The notes under the pieces are model-generated. The model did no database searches. It was not told where the DNA came from and worked only from the letters and a program-made list of their open reading frames with translations. The position numbers were made by a program, and so were the translations under genes. From Maricaulis sp048270095 (GTDB lineage: Bacteria > Pseudomonadota > Alphaproteobacteria > Caulobacterales > Maricaulaceae): a DNA stretch of 64,000 nucleotides. Shown here piece by piece: positions 18,887-27,333 of the stretch (the stretch's first letter is position 1; each line of letters starts with the position of its first letter). The stretch is from positions 26,828 through 90,827 of the forward strand of contig NZ_JBLWTL010000010.1 of assembly GCF_048270095.1 (NCBI RefSeq), written 5' to 3'.

Positions 18887-19250
18887 CAAAAACTCCAGCA
18901 GGCGATGTTGCAGCTCAGTCTGGTAAGGGGTCAATGCCTTGCTGGCAATGGGCGCGCTTGCCGCATCTCACAGGTTAGAGCTGGTGGTGTTACGTTCGTT
19001 CAGCGTGATCGGATCTCTGCGTCGCAGGAATGAAATGCAATATGACGGGACGCGCCGCCCGGGCCAGCGCCGTGTGACCTGCCCGAGCCCGCATGCCTTT
19101 GATCGAGGGCGCGCTGCGCGGGCGTGATGCCGGCCCCGCCTGGCCCTGATCGGTGTGAGCGGCTACCGCTTTGATTTAAGTTCACTTTTCGCAGCAGCTC
19201 CCGCCATTGCTTGCGTCTCGGAGAGGTGGGCAGGGCGCTGGAATGGGGCA
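18887..19250. other. Intergenic region with no recognised gene
   Basis: 364 bases between the efflux adaptor start and the end of piuC. Short frames exist on both strands but none has a ribosome site, a family motif or coding-like composition. It must contain the promoter of the efflux operon; I see no clear operator palindrome. Confidence 0.5.
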
Positions 19251-19934
19251 CTAGACCACCGCCCATTGGCGCATCAGATTATGATAGATCCCGGTCAGGC
19301 TGTTGAGGCGGGGATCATTGTCGTCATGGTCCTGGCGAAGTTGCTGGATGGTGCGGTCGAGATCGTAGAGCATTTCGCGCCGGGCGCCGTCCTGCACCAT
19401 GCTCTGGATCCAGAAGAATGAACTGATACGGGCACCGCGCGTGACCGGGGTGACCTGGTGCAGGCTGGTCGCCGGGTAGAGTACAAGATCGCCGGCGGCG
19501 AGCTTGACGGGCTGGGCGCCATAGCTGGTTTCGATCACCAGTTCGCCGCCGTCATAATCCTCGGGCTCGGTCAGGAAGAGGGTGGCGGAGAGATCCGTGC
19601 GCACGGTCATGTTGGCGCGATCGACATGCATGATGGCGCTGTCGATATGGGCGCCATAAGTGCCGCCGCCGGCATAATTGTTGAACATGGGGGGGTAGAT
19701 TTTCTGCGGCAGGGCCGCGGAAATGAAGGTCGGGTGGCGGCCGAGAATGCCCACAATGTGATTGCCGAGCGCGATCGCGGTATCGCTGTTCTGGTCGAGT
19801 TGGCGATTGCGCTTCACGGCCCGCGAGACCGAACCGGCCGACGCCTTGCCATCAACCCAGTCGGCCGGGTCGAGCCGGTCGCGCAGGGCCTGGACACCAG
19901 CCTTGTCGAGCACGTTTTCGATGATGATCAGCAT
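19251..19934 (-). CDS. piuC: PKHD-type Fe(II)/2-oxoglutarate hydroxylase (PiuC/YbiX)
   Basis: A 227-residue dioxygenase of the PiuC/YbiX family, usually found beside TonB-dependent siderophore receptors. The iron triad is His96-x-Asp98 (GAHIDSA) and His159 (SLHQVTPV), with Arg169 in position to bind 2-oxoglutarate. Length is typical. The ATG at 19934 (MLIIIENVL) matches the family N-terminus, whereas in-frame upstream sequence does not. It follows the receptor gene by 97 bases on the same strand and closes the iron uptake cluster. Its substrate is not established; a role in siderophore or receptor modification is commonly proposed. Confidence 0.92.
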   Translation of the reverse strand: MLIIIENVLDKAGVQALRDRLDPADWVDGKASAGSVSRAVKRNRQLDQNSDTAIALGNHIVGILGRHPTFISAALPQKIYPPMFNNYAGGGTYGAHIDSAIMHVDRANMTVRTDLSATLFLTEPEDYDGGELVIETSYGAQPVKLAAGDLVLYPATSLHQVTPVTRGARISSFFWIQSMVQDGARREMLYDLDRTIQQLRQDHDDNDPRLNSLTGIYHNLMRQWAVV

Positions 19935-20031
19935 GGCAAAAATCCGGTACGGGCCGCGATGATGCCAGTCATCGGCAAGCCGGCTGCGGGTGTCAACCAG
20001 CGCCGGGGCGCTGGCCGACACCCGCCAGGGG

Positions 20032-22359
20032 TCAGAAGGAGGAGACGAGGGTCAGGCGGACATTGCGGGCATCACCGATATAGGTGAAGGCACCGCTGCG
20101 ATAAGCCGCCGTGTAGTAATTTTCGTCGGTGAGATTACCGACATTCAGCCGCACGCTCGTCTGCCCGGTGAATTCCCAGGTCGCGAAGGCGTCGAGCACC
20201 GTATAGGCGGGGATTTCATAGCTGCCGCCAGCGGAATCGGGCTGACCCGAGAACATTTCGCTGGAATAGGTCATGGCACCACCGAAGGAGAGTTGCGGCG
20301 TCGCCTGGTAGCGCAGCTGAAGATAGGCGCTGTTATCGGCAAAATTGCTCAGCGTGCCGCCGATCTGGGAGGCCGTGATCGATTCTGTCACTTCCGACGA
20401 CATGAAGGCGGCGCCAAACTGGACGGAGAGTTCGTCGGTTATGTTGCCGACAAGACCGAATTCAATCCCGGTGACCTGGTTTTCGCCGGTGTTGAGCGTT
20501 CCGAGCGCCTCATAGTCGCTGCCGACATTTTCCATCACATTGGACTTGGTGATCTGGAAGGCTGCCACCGTGAACAAAAGCTGGTCGTCGTAGAAGCTCC
20601 ACTTGCTGCCGAGCTCGATATTGAGGGTGTCTTCCGGCTCGCTCAGCACGACCTGGTCCGGCGTGCCGCACAGCCCGCCATAACCACAGCTGCCGCCGAC
20701 ATCGGATTCGCCGCCATTGATATTGCTCGACGTCGAGAGGCTCAGATAGATATTGGCATCGTCGGTGACGTCAAAGACCAGACCGATATGGCCATTCCAC
20801 AATTCGTCAGAATAATCATACGCGGTTGTGGTGCCGGCCCGGGTCAGCCCATTGCTGTAGTCGAAACTGTCGAGGCGCACGCCGGCGAAGAGCGAAAGCT
20901 GATCGGTCAGCTCGACCGTGTCCATCGCGTAAAGCGAGAGCGTGTCGACATTATAGTCTGAATCCTGGTCGCCGCGGCTGATATCGCGGCCCATCAGCGT
21001 GTTGAGATCGGCGACCGTATCGCCATTGGCGTCGAGAATGCAGTAATTCGGCTGGGCACCGCCGCGGCCGGACGTCACGCAATTGGTCGCCCCGGTATTG
21101 GTGATGTCATAGACGCCATTGATAACGCTGAGATCGGAATACTCGACGCCGAACACAAAGCTGTGCGACAGGCCCGCCAATTCGGTATCCCAGAAGGCAT
21201 TGGCCTGGTTGACGAGATATTCCACTTCCTGCCAGCCCTGATGGGTGCTCAGACCAATGGTCGGCACGCCGGGGGCGAAAGGATCGGTCGCGTCGCGATC
21301 CGTGCCGCGTGCGCCGGTCGCGACATAGCCGTTGTCCGTGGTGCCATAGCGCAGCGCATTCTCGATCCGCAGATTATCGGTCGCGTCCCAGCTGGTGCGG
21401 AAGGTGAAGACATTGACCGTGGATTCGAGGAAATCCTCGTTCTGCAGATAGACCGGAATATCGTCGACCGGCGCGCCGCCACCGGGAATGATATAGGTCC
21501 CCAGATCGGCATCGCCCGAAGCGTCGAGATAATAATAGTCGGCGACGAAGTTCAGCGTGTCGCTGGCCTCGATAGCCAGTGAGAGTGCGGCACCATTGCG
21601 CTCACGCTCGGCCGGGCCGCGATCGGGCACTTCCTCATAGGCGTGCAGGAGATTGGCCCGCAGCGCGACCGTGTCACTGAGCGGCATGTTGGAATCAAGT
21701 GTGAAACGGCGATAGCCGTCCGTGCCGATGCCCAGCTCCAAATTGTTGAAATCATAGTCCAGGCCGGCCTGTTTGGTGATGGAGTTGATCGCACCGCCGG
21801 TCGAGCCGCGCCCGGCGAAGGTCGAGCTTGGCCCTTTGGTGATCTCGATCTGCTCGACCGCGAAGCTTTCGCGGATCGTCATGCCCGGATCGCGCAAACC
21901 GTCGACGAAGACATCGCTGCGCGCTTCATGGCCGCGGATGACATAACGGTCGCCGAAGGCATTGCCATTCTCGCCGGTGCCCAGCGTGATGCCCGGCTGA
22001 CGGTCGAGGGTTTCGCGCAGATCGGTGGTGCCCGCTTCCTGCAACGCGGTCTGGGTCAGAACGCTGATGGTCGCCGGGGTTTCGGCGATGGTTTCGGTAC
22101 GGCGGCTATCGCCGGAAATGCGGGCCTTGTAGGGCGCGCCGTCTTCCGCATAGGGATTGGTGTCGAGCGTGCGCTCTTCAATCCGCAGCGTGTCGAGCTC
22201 AAGCGTGCCTTCCTCGCCCGCCTGCTGCGCCATGGCCTGGCCGCCGAGCAGCATCGCCGATGCGCCCAGTGCCAGCATGGCTTTGGGGCTGCCGGCCTTG
22301 GTTGTGGTGGTGTGGCGCAAGCTGACGGGGCGCCGGATGGCGGGGGATGTTCGGGTCAT
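20032..22359 (-). CDS. TonB-dependent catecholate-type siderophore receptor
   Basis: A 775-residue outer-membrane receptor. The signal peptide contains MLALGASAMLLGGQAMA; a TonB-box-like segment LELDTLRIEE follows. The plug domain has SVLTQTALQEAG, LRETLDRQPGI and the YVIRGHEARSDVFVDGLRDPG motif typical of siderophore receptors (Fiu/FhuE-like), and KGPSSTFAGRGSTGG. The remainder is a 22-strand-type barrel ending in a C-terminal Phe (LTLVSSF) that serves as the BAM signal. The ATG at 22359 follows CCGGAGACCCCA. It lies directly downstream of tonB and upstream of piuC, so ligand import, energisation and a modifying enzyme are encoded together. The ligand is probably an iron-catecholate, by similarity only. 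Confidence 0.92.
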   Translation of the reverse strand: MTRTSPAIRRPVSLRHTTTTKAGSPKAMLALGASAMLLGGQAMAQQAGEEGTLELDTLRIEERTLDTNPYAEDGAPYKARISGDSRRTETIAETPATISVLTQTALQEAGTTDLRETLDRQPGITLGTGENGNAFGDRYVIRGHEARSDVFVDGLRDPGMTIRESFAVEQIEITKGPSSTFAGRGSTGGAINSITKQAGLDYDFNNLELGIGTDGYRRFTLDSNMPLSDTVALRANLLHAYEEVPDRGPAERERNGAALSLAIEASDTLNFVADYYYLDASGDADLGTYIIPGGGAPVDDIPVYLQNEDFLESTVNVFTFRTSWDATDNLRIENALRYGTTDNGYVATGARGTDRDATDPFAPGVPTIGLSTHQGWQEVEYLVNQANAFWDTELAGLSHSFVFGVEYSDLSVINGVYDITNTGATNCVTSGRGGAQPNYCILDANGDTVADLNTLMGRDISRGDQDSDYNVDTLSLYAMDTVELTDQLSLFAGVRLDSFDYSNGLTRAGTTTAYDYSDELWNGHIGLVFDVTDDANIYLSLSTSSNINGGESDVGGSCGYGGLCGTPDQVVLSEPEDTLNIELGSKWSFYDDQLLFTVAAFQITKSNVMENVGSDYEALGTLNTGENQVTGIEFGLVGNITDELSVQFGAAFMSSEVTESITASQIGGTLSNFADNSAYLQLRYQATPQLSFGGAMTYSSEMFSGQPDSAGGSYEIPAYTVLDAFATWEFTGQTSVRLNVGNLTDENYYTAAYRSGAFTYIGDARNVRLTLVSSF

Positions 22360-22375
22360 TGGGGTCTCCGGAAAA

Positions 22376-23206
22376 TCAGTTGGTGATGAGTGAAAATTCG
22401 ATGGGAAGGGTGATGGTGAGCCGTTCAAGGCCCATGGAATCGGGAATGGGTGGCAGCGGACTGGCGCGCTGAAGAACCGCCAGCGCAGCCTGGTCAAGCC
22501 CGGCATGGCCGGAGGTTTCCGCCAGTTCGGCCGAGAGGACATGCCCCGCCCGATCAATCGTGAAGCGGACACGGACAACGCCTTCGACATGGGCGCGCAT
22601 GAGTTCGGGCGGGTAGACGCGATGCTCAACGAGCGCCGCCATCAGGGCGCGGATATAATCGCGTTGCTCGCGCGCCGCGCGGCGGCCTTCGCGGCCGGAA
22701 CGCGCGCCCTGTCTGGCGGACGGCTCCTGGCTGGTGGCCTCGCTGCTGGCCGGGCCGTCCTGCTGCGCAGTGCCCGGCTCGCTTTGGCCGTCAGTGGCTG
22801 TGGCGGCAGGATCTGGTGGCGTCTCGGATTCGGGCAGGGGCTCGACCGCTTCGGTGGGTTCAGGTTCCGGCTCCGGCTCCGGCTCCGGCTCTGGTTCCGG
22901 CTCCGGACGCGGTGGCGATGCCGGACGGACCGGTTCGGGGCGCAGCTCGATCACGTCCGGCAGAATCGTGTCGGACACGGCATCGACCGGCATAATCTCC
23001 GCCTCGACCGGTTGAGACCGGGGTTCCGGCGCCGGCGCGGGCGGGGTGAAGCGAACCAGATTGACCTGACGCATCGCCGCCGGCGCGGCCGTTTCGGCAC
23101 CCCCCTGAGGTCCGGCAATACCAGCGGGGGCGGATAGCAGGAGCACGGCCGTCAAACCGGCAACATGCAGCAGGGCTGCGGCAAGCAGGGCGGAGACCTT
23201 ATCCAT
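22376..23206 (-). CDS. tonB: TonB family energy-transducing protein
   Basis: A 276-residue periplasm-spanning protein with one N-terminal TM (ALLAAALLHVAGLTAVLLL), a long Pro/Glu-rich spacer including an uninterrupted run of Pro-Glu dipeptides (encoded by repeated hexamers near 22859-22910), and a C-terminal TonB domain (HRVYPPELMRAHVEGVVRVRFTIDRAGHV in two pieces, closing LERLTITLPIEF). It transmits proton-motive energy from ExbB/ExbD to the receptor encoded next. Its start overlaps the exbD stop by eight bases. The Pro-Glu tract may vary in length between strains because of the hexamer repeat. Confidence 0.93.
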   Translation of the reverse strand: MDKVSALLAAALLHVAGLTAVLLLSAPAGIAGPQGGAETAAPAAMRQVNLVRFTPPAPAPEPRSQPVEAEIMPVDAVSDTILPDVIELRPEPVRPASPPRPEPEPEPEPEPEPEPEPTEAVEPLPESETPPDPAATATDGQSEPGTAQQDGPASSEATSQEPSARQGARSGREGRRAAREQRDYIRALMAALVEHRVYPPELMRAHVEGVVRVRFTIDRAGHVLSAELAETSGHAGLDQAALAVLQRASPLPPIPDSMGLERLTITLPIEFSLITN

Positions 23207-23615
23207 CGACGGGTGTCTCGCGCGCGGTGATCAGCAAAACTCCCTGCGATCCCGCGGTCTCATAGGCCCGCAACACCGCGTTGATGCTGGCACCAGGGGT
23301 CTCGGAATCGGCGAACAGGACACCACGATCTTCGACCAGTGTTCCAGCAATATCAGCGAGTTCGACCGCGTCGCCGCGAAAAACGAGACGGCCGTCAGCG
23401 GCGAGATAGAGCCAGTCGGCAGGGACAAATTCGACATCATCGAAACTGACCGCCTGGCTCGGTGCCATGATCGATTTTTCGATCGGCGATTGCATACTGC
23501 CCGCCATCAGGAAAAAGATGAGCAGAAGAAAAACGATATTAATCAAAGGCAAAGCCGCCTCAACCGGCGGCCGGCGCGTCTCATGGCGCGCGATGAAATC
23601 GGCCCCGCGACTCAT
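23199..23615 (-). CDS. exbD: ExbD/TolR family biopolymer transport protein (second copy)
   Basis: A 138-residue inner-membrane protein with one TM near the N-terminus (ALPLINIVFLLLIFFLMAG) and a periplasmic domain. In ExbD proteins this TM carries an essential Asp (PLIDVVF); here the position reads PLINIVF, so the protonatable Asp is Asn in this copy, whereas the neighbouring ExbD retains Asp. This suggests division of labour in a mixed ExbD complex, which is inference. Overlaps the upstream exbD by four bases and the downstream tonB by eight. Confidence 0.9.
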   Translation of the reverse strand: MSRGADFIARHETRRPPVEAALPLINIVFLLLIFFLMAGSMQSPIEKSIMAPSQAVSFDDVEFVPADWLYLAADGRLVFRGDAVELADIAGTLVEDRGVLFADSETPGASINAVLRAYETAGSQGVLLITARETPVDG

Positions 23616-24010
23616 GGCTGTTGCACCGCGTCAGCCAGGCCGAAACTGACATCATGGCCGCGCTCGATCAGGCGGGTCTGAAGGTCGATGGCCTCGCCCA
23701 GTGTCGCCGTATCGGCGATGCCGAGGACGACCGGATTGGCCAGGCGCTCCGGCAGGGCAGCCAGTGCCGCATCGCAGGACATTTCGACCTGGCGCAGGCG
23801 GCAGGCGCCACCCCCGGCGGCGGTGATGATCCAGTTGTCCTGATTGTCCTGGACGGGCCCCGTTGTCGTCGTCACGACCGTCATCGGAACTTGCTGATAC
23901 TCGCTGAACTGCACCACAAGCATGAAGAAAATCAACAGGATGAAGACGACATCAATCAGCGGCGTCAGGCCGGTGGCGGGTTTGCGCCGTGTGGTGGATT
24001 CGGGGATCAT
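23612..24010 (-). CDS. exbD: ExbD/TolR family biopolymer transport protein (first copy)
   Basis: A 132-residue ExbD with TGLTPLIDVVFILLIFFMLV, in which the conserved TM Asp (PLIDVVF) is intact and would carry protons with ExbB. The periplasmic portion has two cysteines (ACRLRQVEMSCD) that may form a disulfide. The ATG at 24010 is ten bases downstream of the exbB stop, and its stop overlaps the second exbD start by four bases, so the set is tightly coupled. A longer in-frame extension antisense to nothing else but overlapping exbB is rejected. Confidence 0.92.
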   Translation of the reverse strand: MIPESTTRRKPATGLTPLIDVVFILLIFFMLVVQFSEYQQVPMTVVTTTTGPVQDNQDNWIITAAGGGACRLRQVEMSCDAALAALPERLANPVVLGIADTATLGEAIDLQTRLIERGHDVSFGLADAVQQP

Positions 24011-24020
24011 GGCGCCGGCC

Positions 24021-24650
24021 CTAATTGGCGGAACCGGCGCGCTCGCTGGCGCGCAAGGCGTTGGAAATCCGCGCCAGAAGCGCATTCATCGCGATGCGGG
24101 CATTCTCCAGGCCGCGATCAAAATGGTGCCAGGCGATCAGCGCAGGCAAGGCCACGATGAGACCGGCAGCGGTCGTCAACAAAGCCTGCCAGATCCCGCC
24201 GGACAGGACGGAAGGGTCAATCTGGCTGCCCGCCATTTCGAGCTGTTTGAAAGCCTCGATCATGCCGAGCACCGTGCCCAGCAAACCCATCAGCGGTGCC
24301 GCGCCGGCAATCACTTCGAGCAGGCGCATGCCGGTGCGCAACTCGTTCAATTGCTCGGTTGCAAGAATCGTCAACTCGTCGAGGATATCCTGACGCGGCG
24401 TGCCGGCGCGGCGCAGCTTGCTCGCCATTGCCGCCAGCACTTCATAGGGCGCCCGCGCAACATGGCCCTCAGGGCCGAGCGCGGCGGCGAGGAGGGCCTC
24501 GGTCCGGCGCGGGGTGAGGGGGAGTTTCGCCGCGGAATGGCGCGCGAAAACATAAAGAATCGCGGCGATCGAGATGACCGATCCGACGGCCAGAATCCAG
24601 ATCACCCAACCGCCTTGCACCAGCCAAACTGGAACCAGATCCATCGTCAT
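24021..24650 (-). CDS. exbB: ExbB/TolQ/MotA family proton channel protein
   Basis: A 209-residue inner-membrane protein with three TMs: VIWILAVGSVISIAAILYVF near the N-terminus, and two C-terminal TMs including AAPLMGLLGTVLGMIEAF and GIWQALLTTAAGLIVALPAL, which are the ExbB signature segments. With ExbD it converts proton flow into force on TonB. It is the first gene of the exbB-exbD-exbD-tonB-receptor-piuC operon. The ATG at 24650 or the ATG two codons later could both serve. A perfect palindrome 30 bases upstream is a likely iron-responsive operator. Confidence 0.93.
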   Translation of the reverse strand: MTMDLVPVWLVQGGWVIWILAVGSVISIAAILYVFARHSAAKLPLTPRRTEALLAAALGPEGHVARAPYEVLAAMASKLRRAGTPRQDILDELTILATEQLNELRTGMRLLEVIAGAAPLMGLLGTVLGMIEAFKQLEMAGSQIDPSVLSGGIWQALLTTAAGLIVALPALIAWHHFDRGLENARIAMNALLARISNALRASERAGSAN

Positions 24651-24679
24651 ATGCTCGCCCTTAACCTGTGGATTTTGTG

Positions 24680-24698
24680 AATGCGAATAAGTCGCATT
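24680..24698. promoter_or_regulatory. Candidate Fur-type operator upstream of exbB
   Basis: AATGCGAATAAGTCGCATT is a perfect 7-5-7 inverted repeat 30 bases upstream of exbB. The size (19 bp), the GCGAATAA core and its position before a siderophore uptake operon match the style of Fur boxes seen before TonB-dependent transport genes. Regulation by iron is inference. Confidence 0.65.
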
Positions 24699-24802
24699 GA
24701 CGGTCCGGGGTCAAGTCCGGTGTTCAGGGACGATCGCCATTCTGGCAGGACGGACAGGAAGGCAGGCCAATCTCCAATCGGGCTGGCATGGCCGGATCTG
24801 CC

Positions 24803-25540
24803 CTATTTGAGGGCGTAATATCCACCTTCAGGCGGCTCGAACGCCGTCAGCGGCCGTATATCAAACGGTGTCTCGGTCGCGTTGGCGGCCAGAATACGGT
24901 CACACCGGAAGACCCGGCACGCCGCTCGGAGCTTGTCGAAGGCCAGCACGTACCAGACTGGATAATTCAGCACGAGATAATGTGCCTCGATCTCGCGCGC
25001 GGTCGTTTTGCCGCTCTCGGCCTTGTAGCGGATGCGAATGGCCGTCTGGTCGAGAAAGCCCTGGTGGAGCGGTTGAATGGCACGCAGATCGGCCGCGCCC
25101 ATGGTGTTCTGGACTGTCGCTGATGCCGTGTATCCGATCAGTATTCTGGACTTCAGCCGCTCCACGCGTTCGCGCCTGTCGGACGAAAAGGACGCGATGA
25201 GTTGTCGCCTGATCGAGGCGAGATTGCCGAGAAAGAGCGGCGATTGCATCTGCTCGGCGACCGCGATGCTGATCAGCAGATCGACCGCCTCGGCATAGCT
25301 GAGACTTAGTCGCCCGACGCCCCAGTTCCGGGCGATCCGGATACCACCTCCGCGCCCCCGGTCGGTCTCGATGGGGAGGCCTTGCTCGTCGCGCATCAAC
25401 TGAAGGTCACGCGCGATCGTGCGGTCGCTCACCTGGTGCGCTTCGGCGAGGTCCCGGATCGTGCAAAAGCCCTCCTGCTTGAGCTGGGCGGCCAGAAGCT
25501 CGAGGCGTTTCAGGCGGGAATAAGAGTTTGTGCGGGTCAC
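24803..25540 (-). CDS. WYL-domain transcriptional regulator (YafY/DeoR-type HTH)
   Basis: A 245-residue DNA-binding protein. Residues about 5-60 form a winged HTH (RLKRLELLAAQL, CTIRDLAEAHQVSDRTIARDLQLM), and the C-terminal half contains the WYL-type sensor domain (YPVWYVLAFDKLRAACRVFRCDRI). GTG 25540 is the only plausible start; in-frame upstream sequence lacks any family similarity. It is transcribed divergently from an epoxide hydrolase gene, with a palindrome only ten bases from its start, so autorepression together with control of the hydrolase is likely. The effector is unknown; such regulators often sense small metabolites. Confidence 0.88.
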   Translation of the reverse strand: MTRTNSYSRLKRLELLAAQLKQEGFCTIRDLAEAHQVSDRTIARDLQLMRDEQGLPIETDRGRGGGIRIARNWGVGRLSLSYAEAVDLLISIAVAEQMQSPLFLGNLASIRRQLIASFSSDRRERVERLKSRILIGYTASATVQNTMGAADLRAIQPLHQGFLDQTAIRIRYKAESGKTTAREIEAHYLVLNYPVWYVLAFDKLRAACRVFRCDRILAANATETPFDIRPLTAFEPPEGGYYALK

Positions 25541-25549
25541 GCAACAAAT

Positions 25550-25566
25550 ATGACATAAAATGTCAT
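25550..25566. promoter_or_regulatory. Palindromic operator between the WYL regulator and epoxide hydrolase
   Basis: ATGACATAAAATGTCAT is a perfect 7-3-7 inverted repeat located ten bases from the regulator start and 87 bases from the hydrolase start. Its placement in the divergent promoter makes it the best candidate binding site of the adjacent WYL regulator. Inference from position and symmetry. Confidence 0.6.
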
Positions 25567-25653
25567 GATCACCAATAAACCCCTCTGTGCTGCACCAACA
25601 TATCGAGGCGGGACGCAGCCTGCGTCGCCTCGAGCCCACACAGAGGAAACGCA

Positions 25654-26598
25654 ATGTTCGATCCAACCGACATCCCTGAACCTGTCATCATCCCGGTCAA
25701 TGGCGTGGAGCTGGAAGTCTTCGAGGCCGGCCGGGAAAACGCCGGAAACCCGATTATCCTGTGTCATGGGTGGCCGGAGCACGCCTATTCCTGGCGGCAC
25801 CAGATGCCGGCGCTTGCCGCGGCAGGCTATCATGTGATCGTCCCGAACCAGCGCGGCTATGGCCATTCGTCGAGCCCGTCCCGCATCACCGATTATGACA
25901 TCACGCAATTGTCCGGCGATCTCGTCGGGCTGCTGGATCACTTCGGATACGCCGAGGCGGTCTTTGTTGGCCATGACTGGGGCGCAATGGTCGTGTGGGG
26001 GCTGACCCTCTTGCATCCGGCGCGGGTGAAGGCGGTGATCGCCTTGAGCGTGCCCTATATGGACCGGGGCGAGAAACCCTGGGTCGAATTTCTTGAAGAC
26101 CTCATGGGGTCTGACAATTATTTCGTCCATTTCAACCAGAAACCGGGTGTCGCAGACGCTGTCTTCGATGCCCATGCGCATCGTTTCCTGCGCAATATCT
26201 TCCGCAAGAACCAACAGCCCGGTGAGCCGGAGCCGGGGATGGCATTGATCAATCTTGCAAGGCAGGAAACACCCGCGGGCGATCCATTGATGTCCGATAG
26301 CGAGCTGGCCGTCTTCGTTGAGGCTTTTGAAGGATCCGGCTTCACGGGGAGCGTCAACTGGTACCGCAATCTCGACCGCAACTGGCACATACTGGCCGAT
26401 GCGGACCCGATCATCCACCAGCCCGCACTCATGATCTATGGCGATCGGGATGTGGTGCAAAAATCGCAAACCCTGGCGCATTTCGTGCCGAATTCGGATG
26501 TCGTGACACTCGATTGTGGCCATTGGATCCAGCAGGAAATGCCGGAGGAAACAACGCAAGCCATGCTGAACTGGCTGCAGCGTCTGCATGCCGGCTAG
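25654..26598 (+). CDS. Alpha/beta-hydrolase, epoxide hydrolase type
   Basis: A 314-residue soluble hydrolase that probably opens epoxides to diols. The oxyanion motif HGWPE (residues 38-42), nucleophile Asp108 in GHDWGAM, acid Asp266 in YGDRD and His290 in CGHW form the expected set. Two ring-opening tyrosines are likely Tyr156 (SDNYFVHF) and Tyr237 (NWYRN) in the cap. ATG 25654 follows GAGGAAACGCA. The gene is divergent from a WYL regulator that probably controls it. A haloalkane dehalogenase is less likely because the HGWPE and cap tyrosines favour epoxide hydrolases. Confidence 0.9.
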   Translation: MFDPTDIPEPVIIPVNGVELEVFEAGRENAGNPIILCHGWPEHAYSWRHQMPALAAAGYHVIVPNQRGYGHSSSPSRITDYDITQLSGDLVGLLDHFGYAEAVFVGHDWGAMVVWGLTLLHPARVKAVIALSVPYMDRGEKPWVEFLEDLMGSDNYFVHFNQKPGVADAVFDAHAHRFLRNIFRKNQQPGEPEPGMALINLARQETPAGDPLMSDSELAVFVEAFEGSGFTGSVNWYRNLDRNWHILADADPIIHQPALMIYGDRDVVQKSQTLAHFVPNSDVVTLDCGHWIQQEMPEETTQAMLNWLQRLHAG

Positions 26599-26628
26599 TT
26601 CCCGGTGCGTCTACGGGGCAGGGGCGCT

Positions 26629-27333
26629 TCAGTTGCCGCCGCGGCGTGGTGTTGGCCGGCGCGCCGGGGTCAGCGCGTTCTGGCCCGGACGAATTTGACG
26701 GCGCGTTGGCAATCGGGACCTGTCGACCGGTTCGCCACGCGCCGCGGCCATCAGTGCCTGGAAGGTCTGCGCGAGCCCCGCCTGCGTCACAGCCGAGTTC
26801 TCCTGATAGGCCACGGCCCCGATCTGGGCGGCCAGGGCCTCGCACTCCTCGCGCGGGACCGGATCGCTGAACACCCAGCTCGGGTCATGGCGCAGGTCGG
26901 CCTTCATGCCGATCAGTATGATCGGGGCCCCGGGCAGGTGGTGGCGAATTTCGGGCAGCCACCTTTGGGTCACGGCCTCAAAACTGCTGCGGTCGGTAAG
27001 CGAAAAGCCAAGCCCGACCACGTCCGCACCCGGATAGGATAGCGGACGGACGCGGTCATAGTCTTCGGCGCCGGGCGTGTCGGTCAGTTCCAGCTGCGTC
27101 GGCTGGCCCTGATAGACGAGATGGGCGGTCAGGGTATCGAAACCGGTGGCGATGCCCTCAACCGGAAACCGGTTTGTCGTATAGGAAACCAGCATGCTGC
27201 TCTTGCCGATATGATGATCGCCGACAAACACCATCTTGATCATGGAGATGCCGGTGCGCGCGGATGCCGGGCGCGGCAGCGCCAGTGTGAGCGCGCTCGC
27301 GCCGCCAAAGGCCAGTAAGTCGCGTCGGTTCAT
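26629..27333 (-). CDS. Rho-family-like small GTPase with twin-arginine leader
   Basis: A 234-residue protein that reads as a Rho/Cdc42-like GTPase. Family-specific segments are SYTTNRFP, EDYDRVRPLSYP and PEIRHHLP. Nucleotide motifs: P-loop GDHHIGKS (38-45), switch-I Thr63 (IATGFD), DTPGAED (85-91), MKAD (143-146) and SA (180-181). His40 replaces Gly12, Pro87 replaces Ala59 and Ala89 replaces Gln61 of Ras/Rho numbering, so GTP hydrolysis is probably impaired while binding may persist. The Rho insert is shortened and there is no CaaX box; the tail is Arg/Pro-rich. The N-terminus MNRRDLLAFGGASALTLALP looks like a Tat signal ending ASA. ATG 27333 has a GGGGG site; the internal Met31 lacks one. 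The role is unknown; acquisition from a eukaryote or an ancient bacterial lineage are both possible. Confidence 0.85.
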   Translation of the reverse strand: MNRRDLLAFGGASALTLALPRPASARTGISMIKMVFVGDHHIGKSSMLVSYTTNRFPVEGIATGFDTLTAHLVYQGQPTQLELTDTPGAEDYDRVRPLSYPGADVVGLGFSLTDRSSFEAVTQRWLPEIRHHLPGAPIILIGMKADLRHDPSWVFSDPVPREECEALAAQIGAVAYQENSAVTQAGLAQTFQALMAAARGEPVDRSRLPTRRQIRPGQNALTPARRPTPRRGGN

